In this document: positions 49,239 through 58,262 of the stretch, in pieces
Layout of the letters: the number at the start of each line of letters is the position of its first letter
Position numbering within the stretch: the stretch's first letter is position 1
Translations under genes and position numbers: made by a program
From: Sphingomonadales bacterium Ga0077557
Lineage (GTDB): Bacteria > Pseudomonadota > Alphaproteobacteria > Sphingomonadales > Sphingomonadaceae
Direction of reading: 5' to 3'
NCBI GenBank assembly: GCA_001464615.1
Contig: LNFI01000008.1
Location: 186,001 to 250,000, forward strand
Length of the DNA stretch: 64,000 nucleotides
The notes under the pieces: generated by a model
The model's database searches: none
What the model saw: only the letters and a program-made list of their open reading frames with translations
What the model was told of the DNA's origin: nothing

Positions 49239-49290
49239 TTTAAGCTTGACTTAAAACACCCCGCTTTGCAACTTTAAGTAAGACTTTAAG
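49239..49290. promoter_or_regulatory. candidate operators in the divergent XRE/ABC promoter
   Basis: An AT-rich spot in GC-rich DNA. It contains the inverted repeat TTTAAG-CTTGA-CTTAAA (49239-49255) and two direct CTTTAAG boxes (49272-49278 and 49284-49290), spaced 12 bases apart. The last box abuts the ribosome site AAGGAA of the ABC gene. The arrangement fits repression of both directions by the XRE protein. Confidence 0.55.
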
Positions 49291-49299
49291 GAATCGAAT

Positions 49300-50202
49300 A
49301 TGCCCAACGCCCTGCGGACGGAGAGTCTCACCAAGCGCTTCGCACGACATATGGCCGTCGATGGCGTGTCGATGGCCGTCCCTGTCCAAGCGATTTACGG
49401 TTTTCTTGGCGCAAACGGGGCCGGCAAGACGACCACGCTCCGGCTGGCGCTCGGCTTGCTCCGCGCTGATTCGGGCTGGGTCGAGCTGTTCGGACGCCGC
49501 GTCGGCAGAGATGCGCTGCCGCGCGTTGGTGCGCTCATCGAGAATCCGTCGCTCTACCCACACCTCACGGGCCGTGAGAATCTCGACATTACGCGTCGCT
49601 TGCTCGGATTGGACCATGGCGAGATCGACCGGGTGCTCTCGATCGTCGATCTGGCGAGTGCGGGGCGGCAGCGGGTCGGTGGCTACTCGCTCGGCATGCG
49701 GCAACGGCTGGCGATTGCGCGGGCGCTGCTCGGCCGTCCCCAGTTGCTGATCCTTGACGAGCCGACCAACGGGCTCGACCCCGAAGGGATCTTCGATATG
49801 CGCAGCCTGATCCGCCGCTTGCCCGCCGCCGACGGCGCGACGCTGATCGTATCGAGCCACCACCTTGCCGAGATCGAGCAGGTCGCGACGCATGTCGGGC
49901 TAATCCACCACGGCCAATTGCTGCTCGAACAGCCGCTGGATGCGCTGCTGGGCCAGCAGACCGCAGTCGAGATTGCGACCGATGACCTGGTGGCGAGCGC
50001 CGAGCTGCTCGACCGCGCGGGCTATGCGGTTGCCTATGATCCCAGTGGCAGGCTGCTGCTCGTTACCGCGTCGCCCGACCAGCCGACCGCGTCAGCGCCG
50101 ATCGCCGCGCTGCTGATGGGGGAACGACAGGTGCTTCACCACCTCGCGCTGCGCCGGCCGACACTCGAACATGCTTATCACCGCGCGATCGCGGCGGCCT
50201 GA
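49300..50202 (+). CDS. ABC transporter ATP-binding protein, lantibiotic-immunity type
   Basis: A 300-residue ATPase: Walker A GANGAGKTTTLRL, signature SLGMRQRLAIARALLGRP (the variant seen in BcrA/lantibiotic-immunity transporters), Walker B LLILDEPTNGLDPEG, and H-loop VSSHHLAEIEQ. It energises a membrane partner encoded immediately downstream (12 bases). ATG 49300 follows AAGGAA. It diverges from the XRE/DUF2975 pair, which probably regulates it. Substrate could be an antimicrobial peptide or cell-wall precursor; not decidable from sequence. Confidence 0.93.
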   Translation: MPNALRTESLTKRFARHMAVDGVSMAVPVQAIYGFLGANGAGKTTTLRLALGLLRADSGWVELFGRRVGRDALPRVGALIENPSLYPHLTGRENLDITRRLLGLDHGEIDRVLSIVDLASAGRQRVGGYSLGMRQRLAIARALLGRPQLLILDEPTNGLDPEGIFDMRSLIRRLPAADGATLIVSSHHLAEIEQVATHVGLIHHGQLLLEQPLDALLGQQTAVEIATDDLVASAELLDRAGYAVAYDPSGRLLLVTASPDQPTASAPIAALLMGERQVLHHLALRRPTLEHAYHRAIAAA

Positions 50203-50214
50203 AGGATTGATGCC

Positions 50215-50931
50215 ATGTTCCACCTCTATTTGATTGCCGAAATCCTCAAGCTCCGCCGCTCGCTGGTGGTGTTCCTGTGCCTCGCTGCACCTGTGTGCGT
50301 CACCGTCATGTGTGTGCTGATCGGGCTGCGCGGGAAGGCCGCCTCGCCGCTCGCCAATTACTGGATGACCGGGGCCGCGTTCTGGGCCTTTGCCATGCTG
50401 CCGCTGTCGGTTACCGCGCTCAGCGTGCTGATGGCGCAGATGGAGCATGGACCGCGCACCTGGGACCATTTGCTGGCGATGCCCGGCGCACGCAACCGGC
50501 TGTTCCTGGCCAAGGCAGTGACGATGTTCGCCCTGGTTGCGATTATGACGGTGCTGGTCGGTGCCATGCTCGTGCTGGGCGGCTCTGTGCTCGATCTAGC
50601 CAAGCCGGTGACGGGGATGATCGATCTGCGCCAGTTGGCGACCACGCTGGGTCGCATGTTGCTGGCGAGCGGGCTGATGTGTGTGCTCCAGCTTTGGACG
50701 GCGCTGCGCTTTCGCAGCTTTGTGCCGCCGCTGCTGCTGGGCATCATCGGCACCTTCTTTTCGGTCGTCGCGGCGGCAGCGCGCGAAGGGGCTTATTTCC
50801 CCTGGCTGATGCCGCTGCATATGCTGTCCACGGACCAAGCCATGCAGACCGTCGCGCTTCAGATCGGCGGATGGGGAGGCCTGGCTGGACTCGCGGCAAT
50901 GTTGTTCCACCTGTCGCGCCGCGAGGCCTGA
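50215..50931 (+). CDS. ABC transporter permease, lantibiotic-immunity type
   Basis: A 238-residue membrane protein with about six hydrophobic helices. It resembles the BcrB/MutE-like ABC-2 permeases: EILKLRRSLVVFLCLAAPVCVTVM, WMTGAAFWAFAMLPLSVTALSVLMAQMEHGPRTWDHLLAMPGARNRLFLAKAV, in which the MEH...R.W..LLA.P segment is the cytoplasmic coupling loop. It starts 12 bases after its ATPase and completes the transporter. Confidence 0.88.
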   Translation: MFHLYLIAEILKLRRSLVVFLCLAAPVCVTVMCVLIGLRGKAASPLANYWMTGAAFWAFAMLPLSVTALSVLMAQMEHGPRTWDHLLAMPGARNRLFLAKAVTMFALVAIMTVLVGAMLVLGGSVLDLAKPVTGMIDLRQLATTLGRMLLASGLMCVLQLWTALRFRSFVPPLLLGIIGTFFSVVAAAAREGAYFPWLMPLHMLSTDQAMQTVALQIGGWGGLAGLAAMLFHLSRREA

Positions 50932-51026
50932 CGCCGCCGCACCGTGAACGCCTGTGGCCTGCATGCCGCTTTTCCCCGACCGAATGATGCGATAGCCTGG
51001 ACGCCAGAAAAAAATGCGGGAGAGCG

Positions 51027-52340
51027 ATGATGACCAGACCAACGCACGAAGACTCTTCCCTTTCGCGCCGCGCTCTGATGGCGGGAAGCGTGGGGCTCGC
51101 GGCAGCGGCGTTAGCGCCTGCACCGGGGTTGGCTGCGCCGGCGCGCTGGGGCACCGCCACTGCCGCCCATCAAATTGAGGGTAACAACACCAATTCGGAT
51201 TTCTGGCTGGCCGAAAACGTCAAACCGACCCTGTTTCAGGAGCCGTCTCTCGACGCCTGCGACAGCTATCATCGGTACGAAGAAGACATCATCCTTGCCG
51301 CAAAGCTCGGCTTTAATGCGCATCGCTTTGGTATTGAGTGGGCACGCATCGAGCCCGAACCGGGCAAGTTCAGCGAAGCCGAGCTCGACCATTATGTGCG
51401 GGTCATGGAGGCATGCCACGCCCATGGGTTGGCCCCCGTCGTCACCTATAGCCATTGGACGGTACCGCGTTGGTTTGCGGCGATGGGCGGCTTCGAACAT
51501 GCCGACAGCCCGGCGCTTTTCGCGCGCTTTGCCGAGCGGGCAACGGCGAAGCTCGGGCCGCTGATGGCCGCCGCTTCAACATTCAATGAAGCCAATATCG
51601 CCCGCGTGATTCAAATTCGGCAGGAAGCAAAGGCAATTGAACCGCTGGTCCGCGCGATGCTCGCCGCCTGTGCCAAGGCAAGTGGATCGGACCGATTTGC
51701 ATCGGTGCTTTTCGCCGATCTCGCCAAGAGTGAAGCCAATCAGGTGCGCGCCCATGAACTCGCCTTTGACGCGATCAAGGCTGGACCCGGCGATTTTCCG
51801 GTCGGCGTGACGATCAGCATGCAGGATATTCAGGGAGTCGGCGAAGGCAACAAGGCCGATGAAATCGCCCAAGCCGTTTATGGCCCCTGGATTGCGCAGG
51901 CCGCCAAGGCTGATTTTGTCGGCGTCCAGACCTATACCCGGGTGCGGGTCGACGCCAAGGGGATCATGCCACCGCCAAAGGGCGCGGAGCTGACGGCTGC
52001 CGGCTATGAATTCTACCCCGAAGCGCTTGAGGCGACGATCCGTTATGCCGCGAAGATGACCGGCAAACCGATTTACGTCACCGAAAATGGCATCGGCACC
52101 GATGACGATAGCCGTCGCATTGCCTATATCGATCGGGCGTTAGCGGGCGTGCGGGCGTGCATTGACGATGGCATCGACGTGCGCGGCTATCTGCACTGGT
52201 CACTGCTTGATAATTACGAATGGGTTTTTGGCTATAAACAGCGCTTTGGCCTGGTGGCGGTGGATCGCACGACGTTCAAGCGGACGCCCAAACCAAGCGC
52301 CCTTCATCTGGGCGCACGGGCCAAGGCCAATCGGGTTTAG
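51027..52340 (+). CDS. glycoside hydrolase family 1, Tat-exported
   Basis: A 437-residue beta-glycosidase. A Tat signal (SLSRRALMAGSVGLAAAALA) precedes the GH1 barrel: WGTATAAHQIEGNNTNSD, FNAHRFGIEWARIEPEPG, the acid/base Glu188 in STFNEAN and the nucleophile Glu353 in YVTENGIG, and the closing YLHWSLLDNYEWVFGYKQRFGLV. The usual TxNEP has become TFNEAN. Export through Tat suggests folding in the cytoplasm and activity in the periplasm. The sugar specificity is not evident. Confidence 0.93.
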   Translation: MMTRPTHEDSSLSRRALMAGSVGLAAAALAPAPGLAAPARWGTATAAHQIEGNNTNSDFWLAENVKPTLFQEPSLDACDSYHRYEEDIILAAKLGFNAHRFGIEWARIEPEPGKFSEAELDHYVRVMEACHAHGLAPVVTYSHWTVPRWFAAMGGFEHADSPALFARFAERATAKLGPLMAAASTFNEANIARVIQIRQEAKAIEPLVRAMLAACAKASGSDRFASVLFADLAKSEANQVRAHELAFDAIKAGPGDFPVGVTISMQDIQGVGEGNKADEIAQAVYGPWIAQAAKADFVGVQTYTRVRVDAKGIMPPPKGAELTAAGYEFYPEALEATIRYAAKMTGKPIYVTENGIGTDDDSRRIAYIDRALAGVRACIDDGIDVRGYLHWSLLDNYEWVFGYKQRFGLVAVDRTTFKRTPKPSALHLGARAKANRV

Positions 52341-52382
52341 GGGTGCCAATACCGGGTTTCAATTCTTTGTGGGAGCGAGTCC

Positions 52383-52835
52383 TTGATCCTATCTTTGCTG
52401 CTTGCCGGGTTGATTATCCTGCTTTGGCGCACGCCCAATGCCTTGATCAGCCGGATCATTGATCGGGCGATCTGGGTGCCGATCGCCCGGCGGTTGATGG
52501 CGATAGAGCGGCGACATCTGTTGTTCTGGCTATTGATGATTCCCGTAGTGCTCCTTTCGAGCGAACTCATCATGATGGCCGGGTCGCTCGATGCCGGGCT
52601 GATCATGCTTTGGGACGTGTCGACCTATGTCGATATCCTGGTGTTGGCGACGATTTCGGGCCTTAGCGCGCGCGCAAAGGCCGGATGGCAAGCGACGCGT
52701 CTGGGCATTCAGCGCGCCGCCCTGGCCTGGCGTCGCACTCGCCGCCCTGGCCGAGCGCACCGGGCGCGGCGTCAACGCCCGCCATCGAACGCCAACGACG
52801 ACGATCGACCGGTAGTTGTCATGATGGCCGCCTGA
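52383..52835 (+). CDS. hypothetical membrane protein with basic tail
   Basis: A 150-residue protein with two to three hydrophobic helices (ILSLLLAGLIILLWRTPN, LLFWLLMIPVVLLSSELIMMAG, DILVLATISGLSA) and a strongly basic C-terminal tail (RRTRRPGRAHRARRQRPP). The start is TTG 52383 with GGGAG eight bases upstream. I do not recognise the family. It stands between the glycosidase and the CHAP gene on the same strand. Confidence 0.65.
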   Translation: MILSLLLAGLIILLWRTPNALISRIIDRAIWVPIARRLMAIERRHLLFWLLMIPVVLLSSELIMMAGSLDAGLIMLWDVSTYVDILVLATISGLSARAKAGWQATRLGIQRAALAWRRTRRPGRAHRARRQRPPSNANDDDRPVVVMMAA

Positions 52836-52918
52836 AGATCGGTCAAAAAAGTGGTTACTAGCCGCTAAACCAAGAGCGAACACGCATCGTCTACAGGTTA
52901 TCGGCAAAGGTTTGCCGG

Positions 52919-53458
52919 ATGGACCGGAAAAATCTTGCCCTGTTGCTGATGCCGATCGCCCTACTCGCGAGTGCGCCCGCTGCGGCATCGTCGCTGCTCG
53001 ACTATATCGGCGAATGCGTTCCGTTTGCGCGGGCAGCATCGGGTATTCAGATTTATGGTGATGCCTGGAGCTGGTGGGACAAAGCCGAGGGGAAATATCG
53101 CCGCGGCTATGCGCCCCGCGAAGGCGCGGTCATCGTCTTTGCCAGAAGCGCGCGGCTACCCCTGGGGCATGTGGCTGTTATCAGCCGCGTGGTGGACGAC
53201 CGTGTCGCCATGGTCACCCATGCCAATTGGTCACGCATTGACGGGGTTCGCGGCCGCGTCGAGCAGGATGTAACGCTGACCGATGTTTCCGATGCCGGCG
53301 ACTGGAGCGCGGTACGGGTATGGTATCGCGGATCAGCGGGGCTCGGCTCAACCAACTATCCTGTCGCCGGCTTTATTTATGGCGGCCGCGAAGCCAATGA
53401 AGTGACGAGCCGCAGCCCGGATTATGTTGCCGCGCTGATCGACGTTTACGTCCGTTAG
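52919..53458 (+). CDS. exported CHAP-domain amidase/peptidase
   Basis: A 179-residue protein with a signal peptide ([21 protein letters not shown]) and a CHAP (NlpC/P60-like) fold: catalytic Cys33 in [27 protein letters not shown], His84 in [11 protein letters not shown], and Asn in THANW. CHAP enzymes cleave amide bonds in peptidoglycan stems. It is predicted to work in the periplasm. Its 3' end overlaps the convergent chemoreceptor gene by four bases. Confidence 0.92.
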   Translation: MDRKNLALLLMPIALLASAPAAASSLLDYIGECVPFARAASGIQIYGDAWSWWDKAEGKYRRGYAPREGAVIVFARSARLPLGHVAVISRVVDDRVAMVTHANWSRIDGVRGRVEQDVTLTDVSDAGDWSAVRVWYRGSAGLGSTNYPVAGFIYGGREANEVTSRSPDYVAALIDVYVR

Positions 53459-54933
53459 GCGGCGATTTCACTGCCTGCATTGCGCGCGCGGTTGAGACTG
53501 GCGGCAAGCGCTTCGGGCGAAATCGATTCCGCGGTGGCGGTAAATTCATCGACATAGGCATATTCGTAATTGCCCCAGCGCCGACCATTGAAGCGGAGCG
53601 GCACGAAGACACTTTTCAGGGGCAGAAATTCGCCCTTCCCCAACGTCATCCGATAGCAATTGAGCATGAACGGCGATTCATTCGCGATCGCCCGGCGCGT
53701 ACAATCATCCATCAAGATGCGGCGGTTGCGGCACCAGGTGTTGTTCCATTCAACATCGCGCCCCTGGGCCTGGGATCGCAGCGATAAATGGGTCGGCAAA
53801 TAGCCGTTCAGGTCGGTAATCACCGAACCAATGGCCAGCGCATCCGCGCTTTTCGCGCGATCTAGGATCGGCCGGATATAGCGATCGGCAAAGTCATTAA
53901 AGGCGGTCGTATATTGGGCCGGGTTGGTCCCGGCGATGAGCCGATAATCCACGTCAAATACCGCGTCAGCGCGCAAATTGCCTGAACGAATGGCGGATTC
54001 GACAAGCCCAGTGATTTCATCCGCGATGCGCCGCGCCGTCGCAATGCTGCTGCTATCGTCAATCTCAATACCGCTGCTGGCCAGTTGATCGAGCATCTGA
54101 TTGCCGACCGATTCAAGCTTTTCGAGCCGCTGACGCGCATCACGCAGCGCCGCATCATTGGCGCGCACCGACCAGGAGGCAGAGACCATTTCGGCCCTGA
54201 CCGATGCGATGCTCTTTTGCATTTCTGTGGCGCTATGCGAAATGCCAACCGCCTGTTCGTCAACCAGGTGAACAATCGACCCGATATCTTCCACCGTCGA
54301 TTCGATGGCAGCAAATTTAGCAGCGGCCGTCTTGCTCTGTTCAACGCCGCCCCGGATTTCGTTGCCGAAATGGCCAGCTTCTTCGGCCAGCGTAGCGATC
54401 GTATCGGTTATGCGCTGGGTCGCCTGGCGGGTATTCTGCGCCAGCTTTTTCACCTCGGTCGCAACAACCGCAAAGGCGTTGCCCGCCTCCCCCGCCCGCG
54501 CCGCCTCAATCGCCGCATTCAGCGCGAGCATATTGGTTTGCTGGGCAATCCCGCCGATGAGCAGCGACACTTGCTCGACATGGCCAAGCGCGCCAATGAT
54601 CCGATCGATCCGGTCGCCGAGCCGCATGACGAGATCCGTCACATCGGTAAAGCCAGCAACCGATTCAATGATTGATTCGCGTCCCTGGGTCAGCTTGTCC
54701 TTGATGTCTTGCGACAATGTCTGGGACTGATCGACGGCGTCAACGACGCGGCGCTGATCGGCGGCAAGTTCCCCCGTTGCGGTTTCTAGCCGTTCGAGCT
54801 GGGCGACGCGTTGGTCCATGCGCGCGGACACCCCAGCGACATGGCCGCCGACATCGGCACATTCCATCACCAGCGAGCTGCAACTGCGCGCAACGTCGCC
54901 GATGATACGCTCAAGTTCGACCGGTGATCCCAT
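53455..54933 (-). CDS. soluble methyl-accepting chemotaxis-type receptor
   Basis: A 492-residue receptor without any transmembrane segment. Residues ~60-280 are a coiled coil whose hairpin tip is [23 protein letters not shown] (near 129-151), which contacts CheA/CheW. The C-terminal ~200 residues form a Cache-like alpha/beta domain (DADFD-like [56 protein letters not shown]), so the sensor follows rather than precedes the signalling part. There are no che or flagellar genes in the window. Confidence 0.9.
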   Translation of the reverse strand: MGSPVELERIIGDVARSCSSLVMECADVGGHVAGVSARMDQRVAQLERLETATGELAADQRRVVDAVDQSQTLSQDIKDKLTQGRESIIESVAGFTDVTDLVMRLGDRIDRIIGALGHVEQVSLLIGGIAQQTNMLALNAAIEAARAGEAGNAFAVVATEVKKLAQNTRQATQRITDTIATLAEEAGHFGNEIRGGVEQSKTAAAKFAAIESTVEDIGSIVHLVDEQAVGISHSATEMQKSIASVRAEMVSASWSVRANDAALRDARQRLEKLESVGNQMLDQLASSGIEIDDSSSIATARRIADEITGLVESAIRSGNLRADAVFDVDYRLIAGTNPAQYTTAFNDFADRYIRPILDRAKSADALAIGSVITDLNGYLPTHLSLRSQAQGRDVEWNNTWCRNRRILMDDCTRRAIANESPFMLNCYRMTLGKGEFLPLKSVFVPLRFNGRRWGNYEYAYVDEFTATAESISPEALAASLNRARNAGSEIAA

Positions 54934-55052
54934 TCTTCGAAATTGCCCCTTCCCCGATTCGGATAAACAAAATGTCCTAATGGTTAATTACCTTTGACGC
55001 TGTGGGTGCTCCCGTTACGGTAAGCGACGCGCCTTGACGGGAACGACCACCA

Positions 55053-56231
55053 ATGTTTCTCAATTTTCTCGACGAACTCCGTGCCGCGGGCATCCCAGCC
55101 AGCATGAAGGAGCATCTCATCCTGCTGGAAGCGCTCGATCGCGACGTGATCGAACGCACGCCGGAGGATTTCTATTATCTTTCGCGTGCCGTGTACGTGA
55201 AGGACGAGGGGCTGCTCGACAAGTTTGACCAGGTCTTCGCCAAGGTATTCCGTGGCATCGCAACGACCTTTGGCCAAACCGAAGCCGAGATCCCCGCTGA
55301 CTGGCTGAAGGCGGTAGCGGAGAAATATCTGTCACCCGAGGAGATGGAGGCGATCAAGGCGCTTGGCTCCTGGGATGAGATCATGGAGACGCTGAAAAAG
55401 CGGCTCGAGGAGCAGCAGGGCCGACACCAGGGCGGTAACAAATGGGTCGGCACCGGCGGCACCAGCCCCTATGGCAATTCGGGCTATAACCCCGAAGGCG
55501 TCCGGATCGGCGGCGAAAGCAAGCACAAGCGCGCGCTGAAAGTTTGGGATCAGCGCGAATTCCGCAACCTGGATTCAACCCGCGAACTTGGCACGCGCAA
55601 CATCAAAGTCGCCCTGCGCCGCCTCCGCAAGTTCGCGCGCGAGGGTGCTGCCGACGAGCTGGATATCGACGCAACAATCGACGGCACCGCGCGGCAGGGC
55701 TGGCTCGACGTGGTGATGCGCGCGGAACGGCGAAATGCGGTGAAGCTGTTGCTGTTCCTCGACGTCGGCGGATCAATGGACCCCTGGGTGAAGCTGTGTG
55801 AGGAGCTGTTCTCGGCGGCGACCACTGAGTTCAAGAACCTGGAGTTCTTTTACTTCCACAATTGCCCCTACGAAGGCGTGTGGAAGGATAATCGCCGCCG
55901 TTTCAGTGAGCGCACGCCGATGTGGGATGTGCTCCACAAGTTCGGGCATGACTACAAGCTGGTGTTTGTCGGCGACGCATCGATGAGCCCCTATGAAATC
56001 ACCCATCCCGGCGGTTCGGTGGAGCATTTCAACGAGGAATCGGGTGCGGTCTGGCTGCACCGGATGGCGACGACCTATCCGGCGGCGGTCTGGCTCAATC
56101 CCGTGCCCGAGGAGCAATGGGGCTATTCGCAGAGCATCCGGATCATCAAGGAATTGATGACCGATCGGATGTACCCGCTGACGCTGGCGGGGCTGGACGA
56201 CGGGATGCGGGAATTGACGCGGAAGCGGTGA
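55053..56231 (+). CDS. CoxE-like VWA-domain protein
   Basis: A 392-residue protein typical of the CoxE/DUF58-adjacent VWA family that pairs with MoxR ATPases. The N-terminal helical region (NFLDELRAAGIPASMKEHLILLEAL, YYLSRAVYVKDEGLLDKFDQVF) is followed by a Gly-rich linker (GGNKWVGTGGTSPYGNSGYN) and the VWA domain, with MIDAS LLFLDVGGSMDPW and later FVGDASMSPYEI. MoxR at 46439 is the likely partner but is 8 kb away. ATG 55053 gives a full N-terminus. Confidence 0.9.
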   Translation: MFLNFLDELRAAGIPASMKEHLILLEALDRDVIERTPEDFYYLSRAVYVKDEGLLDKFDQVFAKVFRGIATTFGQTEAEIPADWLKAVAEKYLSPEEMEAIKALGSWDEIMETLKKRLEEQQGRHQGGNKWVGTGGTSPYGNSGYNPEGVRIGGESKHKRALKVWDQREFRNLDSTRELGTRNIKVALRRLRKFAREGAADELDIDATIDGTARQGWLDVVMRAERRNAVKLLLFLDVGGSMDPWVKLCEELFSAATTEFKNLEFFYFHNCPYEGVWKDNRRRFSERTPMWDVLHKFGHDYKLVFVGDASMSPYEITHPGGSVEHFNEESGAVWLHRMATTYPAAVWLNPVPEEQWGYSQSIRIIKELMTDRMYPLTLAGLDDGMRELTRKR

Positions 56232-56301
56232 GGGACGACGCCGGCCAATGACGATGATTTGATCAAAATCAAAGCGAAGCACGGGACGTGCAGGAACAAT
56301 A

Positions 56302-56320
56302 CCCTCATCAACAATGAGGG
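56302..56320 (+). promoter_or_regulatory. hairpin overlapping the ribosome site of a small membrane protein
   Basis: CCCTCAT-CAACA-ATGAGGG, a perfect 7-bp stem with a five-base loop. Its 3' arm includes GAGGG, the ribosome-binding site for the ATG at 56329. Translation could be masked in the folded state. Confidence 0.55.
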
Positions 56321-56328
56321 AGACCATC

Positions 56329-56451
56329 ATGCCTGCGATCGAATCCTACTGGTTCGCCTATCTCGTCATCATCGCGATGTTGGCGTTCATGTTTGGCCTT
56401 GGCCTGGTCAGCATCACCGACCGCGATCCAACCCTGCCCCCGGCGGAATAG
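56329..56451 (+). CDS. small membrane protein, 40 aa
   Basis: A short frame encoding MPAIESYWFAYLVIIAMLAF then MFGLGLVSITDRDPTLPPAE. One transmembrane helix (about residues 9-28) is followed by a short acidic tail, the shape of many small regulatory membrane proteins. The ribosome site GAGGGAGA lies 5-8 bases before the ATG. It sits 98 bases after the CoxE-like gene and points toward the convergent DUF1343 gene. The function is unknown. Confidence 0.65.
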   Translation: MPAIESYWFAYLVIIAMLAFMFGLGLVSITDRDPTLPPAE

Positions 56452-56460
56452 ACGGGGCTT

Positions 56461-57657
56461 TTAGTAAATCAGCGACGAACGGCGTTCATCCACCCACGCC
56501 GCTTCGTCGCGCCGGGTCGCGGCGTCGAAATCCCCCGGTGTCGCGGCCAGGTCGTCCACCCATTGCCGCAAGCCAGTCCCGCCGTTGATGACGTCAATGG
56601 CGAGCTTGCCGAATTCATATTCGTACGGAAAATCGCGCCACAGATCATAGTCGGGGTAAAGGGTGCGGATCGCCTTGAAACCCAGCGCCTGCACCCGCCA
56701 CGGCTGGAACGCGACATGATCATAGCCCGGACCCTCGGCATGGATATGAACGCCGTTACAAAGCTGCCCGACATGCTTGTGGAAGGTCGGCTGGAACCAG
56801 ATGTCGCGCAGGGTGCACCCTTTGAGCCATTCGGGCGCAATCGCGTGCATCTTGGCGATCACCGCCTTGGCATCGATGTCGGGCGCACCGAAGATTTCAA
56901 GCGGGCGCGTGGTGCCGCGTCCTTCGCTCAAGGTCGTCCCCTCCAGCATCACCGTGCCGGGATAGGCGCGCGCCATGTTGATATTGGGGGCATTGGGGCT
57001 GGGGTTGATCCAGATGCGGTCGATCGGCCAGCCGAAACCGGGGGCAGCGTCGGGGCCCCAGTCCTCCATCGCGATCACGCGGTAATCGACGTCGAGCTTG
57101 TAGTGCGCGATGAACCAGCGGCCGAGCTCGCCCAAGGTCATCCCGTGCCGCATCGGCATCGGCCCTGCGCCTACGAAACTTTCCCAGCCCGGCAGAAGCG
57201 TCAGCCCCTCGACTGGGCGACCGATCGGGTTGGGGCGGTCGAGCACCCACACCGATTTGCCATGTTCGGCGGCGGCTTCGAGCACGTAAAGCAGCGTCGT
57301 CACAAAGGTGTAGATGCGCGTGCCCAGGTCCTGCATGTCGACCAGCATCACGTCGAAAGTGCCCATCGACTGGCCAGTCGGGCGGCGGACTTCGCCGTAC
57401 AGGCTGAAAACCGGGATATTGTGCGTCGGATCAGTGAAGTCGGGGGACTCCATCATATTGTCCTGCAAATCGCCCCGAACCCCATGCTGCGGCCCGAACA
57501 TCGCGGACACGTTGAGACCACAGGCGACCAGCGCGTCGAGGCTGTGGGTCAGGTCTTCGGTCACTGAGGCGGGGTGCGCGAGGAGGGCGACGCGCTTGCC
57601 CTGCAGCGGCTTGCGCAATAGCGGGTCAGCGAGGAGGCGATCGATACCGAATTTCAT
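56461..57657 (-). CDS. DUF1343 protein, NamZ-type exo-muramidase homologue
   Basis: A 398-residue protein covering the whole DUF1343 family, whose characterised member NamZ from Bacillus subtilis releases N-acetylmuramic acid from muropeptides. Key blocks: GKRVALLAHPASVT, MFGPQHGVRGDLQDNM, VDMQDLGTRIYTFVTTLLYVLEAA, VWVLDRPNPIGRPVEG, MTLGELGRWF, LEGTTLSEGRGTTRPLEIFGAP. No clear signal peptide. ATG 57657 overlaps the stop of the DOMON-like gene (ATGA). Predicted role is peptidoglycan recycling. Confidence 0.93.
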   Translation of the reverse strand: MKFGIDRLLADPLLRKPLQGKRVALLAHPASVTEDLTHSLDALVACGLNVSAMFGPQHGVRGDLQDNMMESPDFTDPTHNIPVFSLYGEVRRPTGQSMGTFDVMLVDMQDLGTRIYTFVTTLLYVLEAAAEHGKSVWVLDRPNPIGRPVEGLTLLPGWESFVGAGPMPMRHGMTLGELGRWFIAHYKLDVDYRVIAMEDWGPDAAPGFGWPIDRIWINPSPNAPNINMARAYPGTVMLEGTTLSEGRGTTRPLEIFGAPDIDAKAVIAKMHAIAPEWLKGCTLRDIWFQPTFHKHVGQLCNGVHIHAEGPGYDHVAFQPWRVQALGFKAIRTLYPDYDLWRDFPYEYEFGKLAIDVINGGTGLRQWVDDLAATPGDFDAATRRDEAAWVDERRSSLIY

Positions 57658-58190
57658 GGGGCGTTTGGTGCCGGGAGGGTGGCGATAAAGCAATCGGAAT
57701 TGTGGAAATCGGGCGGCCCCGGCGCATGCGCGAGCGCCCAGTAGGATTTGGTGCCGTCGCGTTCTTCGATGACGGCGGAGAGGCCCATTCTCAGTGCCCC
57801 CGACGGAATGCTGGTCAGGTCCAAATCAACTTCGATCACATAGTCCTCGCCAGCTTCGATACCTCTTTCAATAAAGGGGTCCACCGGTAACTCCAGGTCG
57901 CGCATCCCATCTCGATAGCTATCGAAAATATAGGCAGCCCATTGGCATGACGGCGAAAAGTTGAACTCGAAATATTGCTGTGCTCCGGCAGGATTCAAAA
58001 AAATCTCAAAGCAAGTGGCTTTCCAAAGATTGTCAGAGCGCGCTGGCGATTGCCAATCTGGGATCGCCAGTTTCTCCTGTCCGTCGACGCTGGCCGTCAG
58101 CAGGATTTTATCGGCATCATAGGTCAAAGCTATCCGCACCGCGCGAACCGATGCCGGCGGCGTATCAGGATGGGGTATCAGCTCGAACAT
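57654..58190 (-). CDS. DOMON-like domain protein
   Basis: A 178-residue beta-sandwich protein similar to DOMON/CBM9-like carbohydrate- or haem-binding domains: SVRAVRIALTYDADKILLTASVDGQ, LWKATCFEIFLNPAGAQQYFEFNFSPSCQWAAYIFDSYRDGM, SALRMGLSAVIEERDGTKSYWALAHAPGPPDFHN. No signal peptide. It overlaps the NamZ-type gene (ATGA) and is translated before it, so it may bind a cell-wall sugar for that enzyme (inference). Confidence 0.87.
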   Translation of the reverse strand: MFELIPHPDTPPASVRAVRIALTYDADKILLTASVDGQEKLAIPDWQSPARSDNLWKATCFEIFLNPAGAQQYFEFNFSPSCQWAAYIFDSYRDGMRDLELPVDPFIERGIEAGEDYVIEVDLDLTSIPSGALRMGLSAVIEERDGTKSYWALAHAPGPPDFHNSDCFIATLPAPNAP

Positions 58191-58202
58191 ATGCTCCTTG
58201 TA

Positions 58203-58220
58203 CCCCCGCGAAGGCGGGGG
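58203..58220. repeat. REP-like palindrome (CCCCCGCGAAGGCGGGGG)
   Basis: A perfect 7-bp stem around GAAG, followed by TCCAGCCGG. It lies downstream of the minus-strand DUF1761 gene, possibly acting as a terminator. A diverged relative occurs near 12600. Confidence 0.7.
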
Positions 58221-58262
58221 TCCAGCCGGGGTTTCTGCCTTAGCGCGAACACGACAAGGCGT

